64,000 bases of DNA from an uncultured Candidatus Saccharibacteria bacterium (GCA_948868795.1 CAQRDK010000002.1:1-64000), one strand, 5' to 3'; shown: positions 1 to 9,134, counted from the stretch's first letter. Made by a program: numbers and translations. The notes: generated by a model not told the origin, from the sequence alone.

Positions 1-2
1 TA

Positions 3-398
3 GTCGGTAATCACTATCAATGGAATACGGCGACGGCTGGAACTGGTGGGACGATAACCTCCGGTCAGGCGAACGGGAGCATTTGTCCGAAAGGTTGGAG
101 GTTGCCAACTTCTAATTCTGGCGGTGAGTTCGCCACACTCGTAACTGCCCTAGGCGGCACTTCTAGCACAAATAACATTACTAAGGCCCCGTTCTACGGT
201 GTTAGGGGCGGTATTATCAATCAGAATACCGGCTCTCTGTTCAGATATGCTGGCATCAACGGCTATTACTGGTCATCTACCCCTAATTCTGATGGCGCGA
301 ATGCCTACTATCTCACTTTCAGTAACACCAACGATGTTAGTCCGTCCCATCACAACACTAGACAGGTCGGCCGTTCCGTCCGTTGCATCGCCCGCTAA
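3..398 (+). CDS. FISUMP-domain surface protein, C-terminal end (5' truncated by window)
   Basis: The frame is open from the window edge, so only the last 131 codons are present. The reading frame shows the FISUMP hallmarks in order: YQWNTATAG, SICPKGWRLP, FYGVRGG, YYWSSTP and the terminal RSVRCIAR. The same blocks occur at the ends of the proteins at 25485 and 53079, so the missing N-terminus is probably a signal peptide plus an NTWGY-type domain. FISUMP domains are common in secreted, probably ligand-binding proteins of Fibrobacteres, Bacteroidetes and Saccharibacteria; the ligand is unknown. An in-frame TTG at 102 is internal and not the start. The stop is followed by a hairpin (GACCA/TGGTC, about 401-423) and then the palindromic repeat at 522. 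Confidence 0.85.
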   Translation, partial: VGNHYQWNTATAGTGGTITSGQANGSICPKGWRLPTSNSGGEFATLVTALGGTSSTNNITKAPFYGVRGGIINQNTGSLFRYAGINGYYWSSTPNSDGANAYYLTFSNTNDVSPSHHNTRQVGRSVRCIAR

Positions 399-521
399 AT
401 GACGACCATTTTTCAAAAATTGGTCGCGATCTGATAGCACCATAGCAGGGGTCAAAAGGTTAAAATAGGCGACCAAAAAATAAAAAATGGTCGTCTCTGG
501 CGAGTTTGGACGAGTTGGTTT

Positions 522-693
522 TCTCCGCCCCAGCCTCCGCAACCGCCAAATAAGTACGCATATATAATATATACGTCGATATAGCACATACTTATTCCTT
601 TTTACAATAAATAGATATCGCGATATTAAATAACTAATAAGTCTACCCAACAGACTTAATAACTTATCTTGGCGGGGCGGCGGCTGGGGCGGA
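522..693. repeat. Palindromic element, copy 1
   Basis: This is the first of three related elements of about 170 bp that lie just after FISUMP genes (others at 27237 and 54560). The ends are inverted: CTCCGCCCCAGCC on the left and GGCTGGGGCGGAG on the right, continued inward by CCGCCAAATAAGT against ACTTATcTTGGCGG. The middle holds ATATATAATATATA, the palindrome ATATCGCGATAT and a small hairpin TAAGTCT/AGACTTA. The rest of the 399-851 gap (a hairpin after the stop, and about 150 bases before 852) shows no gene. No transposase is associated. Confidence 0.8.
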
Positions 694-851
694 GTTTTAA
701 CATTTAGTCGGCCGGGACGGGGAATTACCGTAAGCCCATAATCGCCCCAAAACTCGCAACCCCGCCCGCAAAAGCCCCAAAACCCATAGCCCCTTCCCAA
801 CATTTTTGTCACATTTCTCTCCGAAATCATATTCGCAGTTATAATAATCCC

Positions 852-1949
852 ATGTCCGGCTATCTCGAAATCATCAAAACCGCTCTCATTTTATTTCCAT
901 TCGTCGCCTTTCTTATTAGTCTCCCGTTTCTACTTAGTCAATACCACAAATACGGCGCCATCACTTTCTGGAAAACTCTCATTATTTACTCTTTCGCGCT
1001 CTATCTGACTTGCGCCTACTTTCTCGTCATCCTGCCTCTTCCCGACCCCGCCGAAGTCGCCGCCATGACCTCTCCCCGTACCCAGCTCATCCCCGGCCAA
1101 TTTATCGCCGACTTTTTCTCGCGCACTTGTCTCAATCTATCCCAGCCTGCGACTTATCTCCCCGCCGTCACTCAGTCCTACTTTTACGTCCCGATCTATA
1201 ATCTCCTACTCACCCTGCCCTTCGGCCTCTACCTCCATTATTACTTCAAGTTCAGCCTTAAAAAGACCATCTTTGCTAGTTTTCTCCTCAGTCTTTTCTT
1301 CGAGCTCACCCAGCTCACCGGTCTCTACTTCATTTATCCGCGCGGCTACCGCCTTTTTGACGTGGACGATTTAATTCTGAATACTCTCGGCGGGCTTCTC
1401 GGCTATCTCGCCGCCATTCCGCTTCTAAAAATCCTTCCCACTCGTGACCAAATCGACCTCTCCGCTCGCGAGCGCGGCCAGACCGTCTCTGGCCTGCGTC
1501 GCACTCTCGCCTTCGGCTTTGACTTCATTCTCTTTAGCCTCCTCGCCTCCGTCCTGGGCAGTTGTTTTTCTTCGACTTTTGCCGCCATCGTCGCCTTTAT
1601 AATTTACTATCTCGCTATTCCTGTCGCTCTGCGCGGCAGCACCGTCGTCCAAAAGTTCCTCCAGCTCAAGATTGTTGACCAAGACGGCCAATTCAGCTCC
1701 TCGCGCCTCACCCTGAACCGTCTCGCGCTTGCCGTCATCTATTTTATTCTCCCCTCCGCCTGTTTCGCTCTTCTTCGGCTTCTTCCGAATCCCGAGAACG
1801 TTCTCCTTCTTGCTTTTGCTGCCTTTTTCTACCTGATTTTCTGCGCCGTCTTGCTCATCCGCATACTCTTCACGACCAAGCCCCTCCCTCACGAGCGCCT
1901 CAGCCGGACGAAGCTCGTCAGCACCGTCCAGCCCTACAGTATGTTATAA
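852..1949 (+). CDS. VanZ-like / RDD-family membrane protein
   Basis: This is a 365-residue polytopic membrane protein. Residues 1-200 resemble the VanZ family, with several hydrophobic helices, the segment FELTQLTGLYF and a conserved DVDDLILNTLGGLLGY block. Residues about 205-345 look like an RDD domain, beginning LRRTLAFGFDFILF and continuing with RGSTVVQKFLQLKIVD. VanZ relatives are linked to glycopeptide tolerance or envelope physiology in Gram-positives, but the biochemical role is not settled. A TATAAT box six bases before the ATG and no Shine-Dalgarno sequence suggest a leaderless transcript. The GH25 gene follows after 7 bases with its own TATAAT box. Confidence 0.8.
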   Translation: MSGYLEIIKTALILFPFVAFLISLPFLLSQYHKYGAITFWKTLIIYSFALYLTCAYFLVILPLPDPAEVAAMTSPRTQLIPGQFIADFFSRTCLNLSQPATYLPAVTQSYFYVPIYNLLLTLPFGLYLHYYFKFSLKKTIFASFLLSLFFELTQLTGLYFIYPRGYRLFDVDDLILNTLGGLLGYLAAIPLLKILPTRDQIDLSARERGQTVSGLRRTLAFGFDFILFSLLASVLGSCFSSTFAAIVAFIIYYLAIPVALRGSTVVQKFLQLKIVDQDGQFSSSRLTLNRLALAVIYFILPSACFALLRLLPNPENVLLLAFAAFFYLIFCAVLLIRILFTTKPLPHERLSRTKLVSTVQPYSML

Positions 1950-1956
1950 TACATTC

Positions 1957-3426
1957 ATGGATAATAACCCTCAAGACACTGCTACGCCCGCGCCGGACAA
2001 CCAACAAACCTCAGAAGCGCCCGAGCCTTCCGCACCCGCCGAACCGCAAGCCCCTGGCCTAACCGAACCCGCATCTCAAACCTCCGACCCGGCCCCCGAA
2101 GAACCTGAGCCACAAAAGCTCAAAACACCTACAACCTCTAAAACTCTCAAAAAACTTCTCCTCATTGCCTTGATCGCAGCCATCCTCCTTCTCGCTGGCC
2201 TCGCCATTTTTCTCATTCACGACCACCTCGAGAACCAGCGCCTCGACGCCGAATCCGTCACTCTAGAAGAAAATCTCACCGTCGAATTTAATCACCCCGC
2301 AAAAGTTTCCGATTTCCTCGCTGAACTTCAAGGCGAACTCGTCGAAGATTTCGACATCAACACGGAACAACTCGGCGACCAAGAAATTACTTTTGAATAT
2401 ATCAATATTAAAAACCGTAAACGTCCGTCGAAGTTTACGATTGAAGTTATTGACGCGACGAAGTCCTCTATCTTTGGTGGCAGCGCCTATACTGTATATA
2501 CCGGCTACGAAGGCGACCTTACGAACCTCATGCTCAGCGCCGACGACATCGACGACAATCCTACCCGCGAAATCCGTGGCGATTACGACCTCGATAAGCC
2601 TGGCAGTTATACTCTCGAATACGCTATCACCGATGCCAGCGGAAATGAAGCCGTCAAATCTTTCATTCTGAACGTGATCGACCCGCCGACCTCGACTTCA
2701 AACGAACCTGAACCGGAGCCAGAACTTATGAACATTTCTGATATTATCAAAACCCACAAGACCAAAAATACTAAAATCGGCGTCGACGTTTCTGAGTGGC
2801 AAGGCGATATCGACTGGGTGAAAGCTAAGTCCGACGGCGTCGAGTTTGCCATGCTCCGCATCGGCTATCAGCGCGGTTTTGGCGGCGAATACATCCTCGA
2901 CCCGACTTTTGAGGCTAACTTCAAAAATGCCAAAGCTAACAATCTCCCTCTTGGCATCTACTTTTATTCCTACGCCGACAGTCTAGCGGAAGCTCAGGCC
3001 CAGGCCGACTGGATTCTAAAAACTCTCGATGAGGTCGCCCGCGCAAACGGAATCGACCCTTCGCTTGAGCTCGGCATTGCTTTTGACTGGGAAAGTTGGG
3101 GCTATTTCAACGGCGCTGGCATGAGCCTCTATACTATCAATAAAGTCGCCGAGACCTTCCTCGGAACCATCCAATCCGCCGGCTACAAACCGTTATTATA
3201 TAGCAGCAAAAATTATCTCGATCTCATCTGGCGGCCAGAAAATCTCTCCAGAAAACTCTCCGGCTCCGCCGCGCAGTCCACTTTCGACGTTTGGCTCGCG
3301 CAATATTATGACCACGTCACTTATGACGGTGATTACCAAATCTGGCAAATGACCGATTCCGGCGCCGTAGCTGGCATCGACGGTCCCGTCGACGTCGACA
3401 TCCTCTACCTCGAAGAAGACGAATAA
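1957..3426 (+). CDS. Membrane-anchored GH25 lysozyme (muramidase)
   Basis: The protein has 489 residues. A Pro/Glu-rich cytoplasmic tail (1-60) precedes one membrane helix (about 66-87). Next come two immunoglobulin-like segments (about 95-250), the second ending YTLEYAITDASGNEAVKSF. The C-terminal catalytic domain (about 275-489) belongs to glycoside hydrolase family 25: IGVDVSEWQGDIDW at its start, an AQAQADW helix, and FDWESW carrying the Asp and Glu of the family DxE motif. GH25 enzymes cleave the glycan strands of peptidoglycan. In an episymbiont this could remodel its own wall or open the host wall; that is inference. TATAAT lies six bases before the ATG. Confidence 0.88.
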   Translation: MDNNPQDTATPAPDNQQTSEAPEPSAPAEPQAPGLTEPASQTSDPAPEEPEPQKLKTPTTSKTLKKLLLIALIAAILLLAGLAIFLIHDHLENQRLDAESVTLEENLTVEFNHPAKVSDFLAELQGELVEDFDINTEQLGDQEITFEYINIKNRKRPSKFTIEVIDATKSSIFGGSAYTVYTGYEGDLTNLMLSADDIDDNPTREIRGDYDLDKPGSYTLEYAITDASGNEAVKSFILNVIDPPTSTSNEPEPEPELMNISDIIKTHKTKNTKIGVDVSEWQGDIDWVKAKSDGVEFAMLRIGYQRGFGGEYILDPTFEANFKNAKANNLPLGIYFYSYADSLAEAQAQADWILKTLDEVARANGIDPSLELGIAFDWESWGYFNGAGMSLYTINKVAETFLGTIQSAGYKPLLYSSKNYLDLIWRPENLSRKLSGSAAQSTFDVWLAQYYDHVTYDGDYQIWQMTDSGAVAGIDGPVDVDILYLEEDE

Positions 3427-3445
3427 TATCTCAAGAAAGGAACCT

Positions 3446-4849
3446 ATGCCCGTCACTAGCAAAACCACCAATAAACCCACCCGCGCGATAACCGACATCG
3501 AAGCCGCCAAAACTCATCAGCTCACCTGCCCTCATTGTCACCAAGTTTTTGACGTCGACGAAAGCGGCTATGCGAACTTAATCAGCCAAGTTTCCCGTCA
3601 AGAAGTTGAGCAAGAAGTTCACGAAAAACTTGCCGCTGCCGCTCGCGAAAAGGAACAAGAATATCAGCTCAGTCTTACGAAACTAAAATCTGAAAAAGAA
3701 GCCGAAATCGCCGACCTTACTTCCCGTGCAAAGGCTAAACTTGCGGAGCTCGAAGCCGACAAGCGTGCGAAACTTGCCGACCTCGAGTCTAAAAAACGCG
3801 AAGAACTCGCCGCGCTTGAATTTGCCCAGCAGGCGGAGCTCGCCGACCTGAAATCTAGGCTCGAAAATGCCCAGACCGCCCAGGAGCTTGCTATTACGAA
3901 AGCCGTCTCCGAAGCCGAAAAGTCCCACGACGCGAAGATTAAATCCCTCGAACTCGAACGCATCGAACTTCAGAATAAACTTAAGAATCAAACCACCGAG
4001 CAGGAGTTAAAAACCGCAAATCTGAAGACGCAATACGAACTTGAACTCAAAAACAAAGACGACATGATCGCCTATTACAAAGACATGAAAGCTCGCCTCT
4101 CGACGAAGATGATCGGCGAAAGCCTCGAGCAGCATTGCGAGACCGAGTTCAATCAGCTTCGCGCCACTGGTTTCCGTAACGCCTATTTCGAGAAAGACAA
4201 CGCCGTTTCGAAAACCAGCGGCAGTAAAGGTGATTATATCTTCCGTGAATGTGACGAAGCGGGGAACGAAATAGTTTCAATCATGTTTGAAATGAAAAAC
4301 GAGAACGAAACGACCTCGACGAAGCACAAAAACGAAGACTTCCTGAAAGAGCTCGACAAAGATCGTCGCGAGAAAAATTGCGAATATGCCGTCCTCGTCA
4401 CCATGCTCGAAGCCGATAGTGAATATTATAATACCGGCATCGTCGACGTTTCGCATAAGTTCGATAAAATGTATGTTATCCGTCCGCAGTTCTTTATCCC
4501 GATGATTACTCTCCTTCGCAACGCCGCCCTGAACGCCCTTCAATATAAGGCCGAACTTGCTGAAGTTCGCGAGCAGAACATCGATATTACCGATTTCGAA
4601 GATCGCATCAACAAATGGAAGGGTAGTTTCGCTATTAACTCCGACCGTGCGACCAAAAACTTCAACAAAGCCATCAAAGAAATCGAAGACAGCATCAAGA
4701 AGCTCGAAAACACTCGCGACGCCCTCATCCAAACTGTCAAAAACTTCGAGACCGCCAATAAAAAACTCGACGACCTCACCATCAAACGCCTTACCCGCGG
4801 CAACGCCACCATGACCGAAAAATTCAATTCCTTGAATACATCAAAGTAA
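3446..4849 (+). CDS. DUF2130 coiled-coil protein
   Basis: This 467-residue protein starts with a short CPHCHQVF zinc-ribbon-like motif (about 28-35). A long charged coiled coil rich in K, E and A follows (about 45-210). The conserved DUF2130 region then runs to about 430, with MIGESLEQHCETEFNQLR, KGDYIFRE, MFEMKNE and RPQFFIPMITLLRN. DUF2130 proteins are widespread; part of the conserved core resembles restriction-endonuclease-like folds, but no function is established. A Shine-Dalgarno sequence (AAAGGAAC) precedes the start and the gene sits 19 bases after the lysozyme, so the two may be cotranscribed. Confidence 0.85.
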   Translation: MPVTSKTTNKPTRAITDIEAAKTHQLTCPHCHQVFDVDESGYANLISQVSRQEVEQEVHEKLAAAAREKEQEYQLSLTKLKSEKEAEIADLTSRAKAKLAELEADKRAKLADLESKKREELAALEFAQQAELADLKSRLENAQTAQELAITKAVSEAEKSHDAKIKSLELERIELQNKLKNQTTEQELKTANLKTQYELELKNKDDMIAYYKDMKARLSTKMIGESLEQHCETEFNQLRATGFRNAYFEKDNAVSKTSGSKGDYIFRECDEAGNEIVSIMFEMKNENETTSTKHKNEDFLKELDKDRREKNCEYAVLVTMLEADSEYYNTGIVDVSHKFDKMYVIRPQFFIPMITLLRNAALNALQYKAELAEVREQNIDITDFEDRINKWKGSFAINSDRATKNFNKAIKEIEDSIKKLENTRDALIQTVKNFETANKKLDDLTIKRLTRGNATMTEKFNSLNTSK

Positions 4850-4898
4850 GACGCGTCTCGCAGCAGGCTAGAGGAACCGGCCTCAATTACATAATAAA

Positions 4899-4924
4899 AC
4901 CAGCCCCCCTCGCATGGGGCTGGT
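4899..4924 (-). terminator. Intrinsic terminator, mainly for the minus-strand gene at 4985
   Basis: ACCAGCCCC and GGGGCTGGT form a strong hairpin. Read on the minus strand it is followed by TTTTATTAT, a good U-tract; on the plus strand the tail is weaker (TCTTCT), so it may also stop the DUF2130 transcript. Confidence 0.8.
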
Positions 4925-4984
4925 CTTCTATCTCTGAGCCGAATACTCAGAATGATTCGTATGAGACTCCACTCTCTTCGAAAT

Positions 4985-5776
4985 CTAGTATCCGTACTCG
5001 TTGTAGCCGTAATCGTAGCTATAGTCGTCTTCGACATAGCCCTCGTCTTCGGCGGCAAAGTCATCCGATTGTGCAGATGGCTCAGCGCTGACCAAGTTTG
5101 CGACTTCTGCGCCCGAAAGCACCGCCGAGACCTTGACCGTTGTACTGTAAGTGTCGGATGGCAAGGTATCGTCAACCTTCGTGCCGAAGTTTAGTTGCAA
5201 ATTGGTTGCGGTCGACGAGAAGCCGGACTTCGCATAGGCCTTGGTCTTATCGGTAATCGTCCGATAAGTAGTGGCATTGGTGCCAGAATCCGTCACCGAA
5301 TAGCCCCAAGTGTTCTTGCCGAACGCTGTCAGAGCGGTATTGCTCGCCGCAATCGGATTGATAGCTGCTGGATTTGAAGCGTCCGTCGGCGACAACAAAT
5401 TATTGTCAGCTGTCACATAGACGTCGAACCCGGTGCTGCTGTTGGTTCTCACAGCGAATGGCGTCGAACCAGTCTGCGTCAAGCCGTCGCTAGTCGGGCC
5501 AGCCGCGGTAATCGCCACATCCTGTGGGTTCTGGCTAATTTCGATGTATGGATTCACCGTAAAACTAACATTCAAATTGCCAGTGAACAACTCCACGTTC
5601 TCCTGGGGTGCTCGCACGTCGAACCCTACAGTCAAGTTGTTTGACTCCGTCGTCTCGTCTGCCGCGAACGCGCCATCTACCCCAGGGCAGATCATCGCCA
5701 TCGCAACTAAACCGAGCGCCGCAGCACTACTCGCAAATCCAACACAACTGTATTTTGTTTTTGTGTTTAGTTTCAT
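4985..5776 (-). CDS. Secreted WxL-like surface protein with acidic, Tyr-rich tail
   Basis: The protein has 263 residues with a clear signal peptide (about 1-39, ending GVDGAFA before ADE). The mature part is rich in T, S and N and carries the block FGKNTWGYSV and a final strand FGTKVDDTLPSDTYSTTVKV. These correspond to NTWGY and P-D-Y-x-T/N blocks in the proteins at 25485, 53079 and 39112. The last about 30 residues are acidic and Tyr-rich (EEGYVEDDYSYDYGYNEYGY-like), which is unusual and could bind cations or other surface polymers. No sortase motif or membrane anchor is seen. The gene is alone on the minus strand, with a consensus promoter and its own terminator. Function is unknown. Confidence 0.75.
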   Translation of the reverse strand: MKLNTKTKYSCVGFASSAAALGLVAMAMICPGVDGAFAADETTESNNLTVGFDVRAPQENVELFTGNLNVSFTVNPYIEISQNPQDVAITAAGPTSDGLTQTGSTPFAVRTNSSTGFDVYVTADNNLLSPTDASNPAAINPIAASNTALTAFGKNTWGYSVTDSGTNATTYRTITDKTKAYAKSGFSSTATNLQLNFGTKVDDTLPSDTYSTTVKVSAVLSGAEVANLVSAEPSAQSDDFAAEDEGYVEDDYSYDYGYNEYGY

Positions 5777-5805
5777 GTTTTTCCTTTTATGACCTTTGTG
5801 CTTAA

Positions 5806-5834
5806 ATTATCTCAAACCATAAGCCAAAAGTCAA
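5806..5834 (-). promoter_or_regulatory. Promoter for the secreted protein at 4985-5776
   Basis: On the minus strand, TTGACT (5834-5829) and GATAAT (5811-5806) are 17 bases apart. A short leader ends in AAAAGGAAAAAC before the ATG. Confidence 0.75.
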
Positions 5835-5941
5835 CACCTTTTTCCAAAAAACTTTTTAGAAATTATAAAGCCCCTGTTTAGCCTGTGGAAAACTCCCAAA
5901 AATCCGCAAAAACCATCAAACTTATGCTAATATAATATTAT

Positions 5942-7558
5942 ATGAACGAGCAAGAAATCCAGCGTAAACGTCGCGAAAACGAAGAACAAGCCACGCGCAA
6001 CCGCGCCCGTATCCTTGGCCTACCCTATCTCGACACCCGTGATTTTGAAAACACCATCCCCCTCGTCCCCGACGTTCTCTCCGTCGACCAGATGCACAAG
6101 GATTTCATCATCCCGCTCCAAGCCGGGACCGAAGAGCTCCCCTTCCGCTTCATGGTCACTAGCCAGACTCCGAACAGTCTCATTCCCGAACTCCGCAAAA
6201 AATACATCGACCAGGGCCAACATGTCGGCTTCTTCCTCATCTCGAAAGCCGCCTATCAGGTCTTTATGCTCCGCTACGACCCGCCGAAAGAAGTCCATTA
6301 TGACGACATTAAGATCGCGAAAGAAGGCGACTCCGAGACGATCGCCGAAGTTAGCCAGACCTTAAGCACCGTCTCGACCGAAAAAGTCTTCGACTTCCTT
6401 CTTGACCAGGCCGACAAGCTCGGCGCCTCCGATATCCATATTGAGAACATGCGCACCGAAATCCGTATTCGCATGCGTGTCGACGGCATCCTCCACCCTG
6501 TCGCTAACATCGACAAGGATCGCTACCGTATCTTCATGGGCGAGCTCTCCGCCCGCGCGAACATCTCCACTGCCTCGACGAAGCCTCAGTCCGGCCACAT
6601 GCAACAAGAAATCCATCGCGGCGGCGCCTCTCACCTCCTGAACATCCGCGTCGAGATGGTCCCGACCATGTATGGCCAAGATGCCGTCCTCCGTCTCTTC
6701 AACTTCGACGAAAGCCTCCTGAATCTCGACCTCCTCGGCCTCTCCGATACCGAAATGTCGACCATCCGCGAAATCATCTCTCATCCTCGCGGCCTCGTCC
6801 TCATGGTTGGCCCGACCGGCTCTGGTAAGTCGACTACTCTCTACTCAATTCTGAACGCCCTGAACACGACCGACCGCAAGATTATCACCCTCGAAGACCC
6901 GATCGAATATGGCATCACCGGCATCTCTCAGATCCCGATTTATACGAACGACGGCGGTTCTTTCGCCGACGGCCTCCGCTCCGTCCTCCGTCTCGACCCT
7001 GACGTCGTCATGGTCGGTGAGATTCGCGACGCCGACACCGCCCGCACCGCTATCCAAGCCTCTATCACCGGCCACCTCGTCCTCTCCTCCTTCCACGCGA
7101 ACTCCACCGCCGCAGCCTTCTCCCGCATGATCGACCTCATCGGCACGAACCCGATTTTCGCGAGCTCCATTCGCCTTCTTATTGCCCAGCGCCTCGTCCG
7201 TAAGCTCGCCGATAGTAAGGAGGCCTACAAGCCCGACGACGCCACCGCCGACTACTTCCGCCGCACCCTCGAAGGCGCGCCTGGCACCGAAAACATCGAC
7301 TTCAACAATCTCACCCTCTACCACCCCGTCGCGAGCGAAGCCGCCCCCTTCGGCTACCTCGGCCGCACCGTCATCATGGAGCAGCTCGTCGTCTCCGACG
7401 AAATCCAGGGCTTCCTCCGCGGCGACATCGCCGATATCAGCACGAAAGCCATCGAAACCTCCGCAAAACAACACGGCATGCTCACTCTCGAGCAGAAAGG
7501 CCTCCTCGCCGCCCTCCGCGGCGAAACCACCCTCGAAGAAGTCTCCCGCGTGATATAA
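5942..7558 (+). CDS. pilB: Type IV pilus assembly / type II secretion ATPase (PilB/GspE family)
   Basis: The protein has 538 residues. The Walker A motif GPTGSGKST is near residue 290, followed by the Asp box (LEDPIEYGI), the Walker B/His-box region DPDVVMVGEIRD and GHLVLSSFHANS. This is the hexameric ATPase that drives pilus polymerisation at the inner membrane. In typical PilB/GspE proteins a tetracysteine zinc motif precedes GYxGR; here the place reads YHPVASEAAPFGYLGRT with no cysteine, so the zinc site is lost. TATAAT five bases before the ATG suggests leaderless expression. No other pilus gene is present in the window. A PilT retraction ATPase is less likely given the length and N-terminal domain. 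Confidence 0.85.
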   Translation: MNEQEIQRKRRENEEQATRNRARILGLPYLDTRDFENTIPLVPDVLSVDQMHKDFIIPLQAGTEELPFRFMVTSQTPNSLIPELRKKYIDQGQHVGFFLISKAAYQVFMLRYDPPKEVHYDDIKIAKEGDSETIAEVSQTLSTVSTEKVFDFLLDQADKLGASDIHIENMRTEIRIRMRVDGILHPVANIDKDRYRIFMGELSARANISTASTKPQSGHMQQEIHRGGASHLLNIRVEMVPTMYGQDAVLRLFNFDESLLNLDLLGLSDTEMSTIREIISHPRGLVLMVGPTGSGKSTTLYSILNALNTTDRKIITLEDPIEYGITGISQIPIYTNDGGSFADGLRSVLRLDPDVVMVGEIRDADTARTAIQASITGHLVLSSFHANSTAAAFSRMIDLIGTNPIFASSIRLLIAQRLVRKLADSKEAYKPDDATADYFRRTLEGAPGTENIDFNNLTLYHPVASEAAPFGYLGRTVIMEQLVVSDEIQGFLRGDIADISTKAIETSAKQHGMLTLEQKGLLAALRGETTLEEVSRVI

Positions 7559-7584
7559 TTTTCGCCCAAAATCTCAAAAACATC

Positions 7585-7719
7585 TTGACAAAATCCTTAT
7601 GCTGTGCTACAATTAAAGTAATGGCTCGCCAGAGCCCTCCCTTTTGAGGAGAACTATTTGACAAAAACCTATATTTTCTGATAAAATCATTGACTTTTTG
7701 TATTATAGTATGCTACACT
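7585..7719 (+). promoter_or_regulatory. Two tandem promoters before the metalloprotease gene
   Basis: The first is TTGACA (7585) and TACAAT (7608) with a 17-base spacer. The second is TTGACT (7690) and TACACT (7714). Between them the leader of the first transcript can form a GGCTC/GAGCC hairpin. The ribosome-binding site AAAGGAGG lies just before the ATG at 7763. Confidence 0.7.
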
Positions 7720-7762
7720 AAAAGTACATACTAACGTTAAAACTGACAAAGGAGGTTTTAAC

Positions 7763-8380
7763 ATGAAAAGAATATCAAAATTAGTAGCAGGTTTCGCGAT
7801 CATGGTCTCCATGGTCCTTTTTTCTCCTGCTGGGACACATGCCGCTACTGCGACACCGGTGTTCGGTCATAAATATACACGAGGGATTAGTCGCGTCAGT
7901 ATTTATATCGACGGTAGCACTTACCCGCGTGCTTCCTATTGGGAGCCCAGAATTACAGAAGCCGTAGAGAGCTGGAGGTATACTGATTACGGTGGTAACC
8001 AGTTTGACCGTGTCTATGTTAGTTCAAATGTTGCTTCTCAGATGGATTTTCATGCTGCTTATGATAGTCATTGGACATCAACGGGGAACGACAATGTTCT
8101 AGGCGAAACGGAATTCTATAATGCCCAGGGAACTTATGTATATCCTTATAACTATGATTGGTACTACGCTAAAATTATAATAAACGATGATCTCTTCAGA
8201 CAGAGTAGCTTTAGTAATGCTGAAGCCGTCCGCACGTTCATTCATGAAATGGGTCATGCTTTTGGGCTTGCGCATAACTTTGATAATACATATAGTATTA
8301 TGTATCCATACAATGAAGGATGCCAAGTCTTTAAAGTTCAGCAAGTAGATAATGACGCGCTCAATAGAATATATTATTAA
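7763..8380 (+). CDS. Secreted matrixin-like zinc metalloprotease
   Basis: The protein has 205 residues with an N-terminal signal peptide (about 1-28, ending THAATA). Near residue 160 it carries HEMGHAFGLAH, the metzincin zinc-binding motif HExxHxxGxxH. A Met-turn, SIMYPY, follows about 12 residues later, as in matrixins (peptidase M10). The domain is small and there is no cysteine-switch propeptide. It is probably exported and acts on surface or host proteins; the substrate is unknown. Base composition is clearly more AT-rich than the flanking genes, hinting at transfer. The next gene starts 22 bases on and is probably cotranscribed. Confidence 0.87.
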   Translation: MKRISKLVAGFAIMVSMVLFSPAGTHAATATPVFGHKYTRGISRVSIYIDGSTYPRASYWEPRITEAVESWRYTDYGGNQFDRVYVSSNVASQMDFHAAYDSHWTSTGNDNVLGETEFYNAQGTYVYPYNYDWYYAKIIINDDLFRQSSFSNAEAVRTFIHEMGHAFGLAHNFDNTYSIMYPYNEGCQVFKVQQVDNDALNRIYY

Positions 8381-8401
8381 ATAGCAGAGGAACAATCCAA
8401 G

Positions 8402-9112
8402 ATGAGTAAAAATAAAGCTGTAATTATATCCAGTGTAGTAGCTGTAGCCATCGTGGCGGGAGCCGTAGGTGTCCTGGCTCTTCATACAAAGAATAACAAT
8501 CAAGATCAAAACGTAACCTTAGATAGTGCGAATGCTAGTTATGAAAATAAGCAAAATACTTTTGCGATTTCTAGCATGATAGAGTCCAATTTTGACGCAT
8601 CTGATAGCCAGGCTATGTTTGAACGAAGCGACTACGTGGCTATAGTTCATGTTGACTCTATTGATGGTGTAGATAATTATGCGGAAGTAATTAATCAACC
8701 AGCGAGAGTATTTACATATGGTAAGTTTACGGTTATAGACACGTTTAAGGGGTCCCTAAATGAAGGTGAAACTAAAAACTTCTATCGCGTAGGCGGGACA
8801 ATGCCCTTTGATAAATATTGTCAACATATCTCCGAAGTTGAATGCTCTAAATTAGAGGCTTTGAATACGGATAGAAAAGATGTATCCTATGCTGTTGCTG
8901 GCGATATAGATATTGAGCAGGGCAAAACCTACCTCGCATATTTAAAGAAAGATGAGGCGCTACGCGCCGTCGAGGGGTATACTTTCCAAGAGAATCAAGG
9001 CGGTCTCCGCGAAATCCAAACCGCAGGTGGCTACTCTGCCAACTCTAATATCAAAGTCCTCAACAACTTTACCGGTGAATGGGAGAATCTCAGCGACATC
9101 GTGAAGCAATAA
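8402..9112 (+). CDS. Membrane-anchored protein with NTR/TIMP-like pattern, unknown function
   Basis: The protein has 236 residues, with one membrane helix (about 8-27) and an extracellular domain. The pattern ERSDYVAIVHVDSI, FTYGKFTVIDTFKGSLNEGE and DIEQGKTYLAYLKK resembles the strand order of small beta-barrel domains of netrin/TIMP type, which are often found beside secreted proteases. I see no firm family match. It follows the matrixin-like protease directly, so a role as its partner, anchor or inhibitor is an inference. The first 70 percent is AT-rich like the protease gene; the last about 45 codons return to the GC-rich codon style of the host, as if two sequences were joined. Confidence 0.6.
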   Translation: MSKNKAVIISSVVAVAIVAGAVGVLALHTKNNNQDQNVTLDSANASYENKQNTFAISSMIESNFDASDSQAMFERSDYVAIVHVDSIDGVDNYAEVINQPARVFTYGKFTVIDTFKGSLNEGETKNFYRVGGTMPFDKYCQHISEVECSKLEALNTDRKDVSYAVAGDIDIEQGKTYLAYLKKDEALRAVEGYTFQENQGGLREIQTAGGYSANSNIKVLNNFTGEWENLSDIVKQ

Positions 9113-9134
9113 TCACACAACCCGCTAAAACCTC

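Noticed and set aside
3..398. Diversity-generating retroelement target: FISUMP ends as variable regions
   Set aside because: The last about 100 bases of the three FISUMP genes differ also at synonymous sites and not mainly at adenine-derived positions; no reverse transcriptase or template repeat is in the window.
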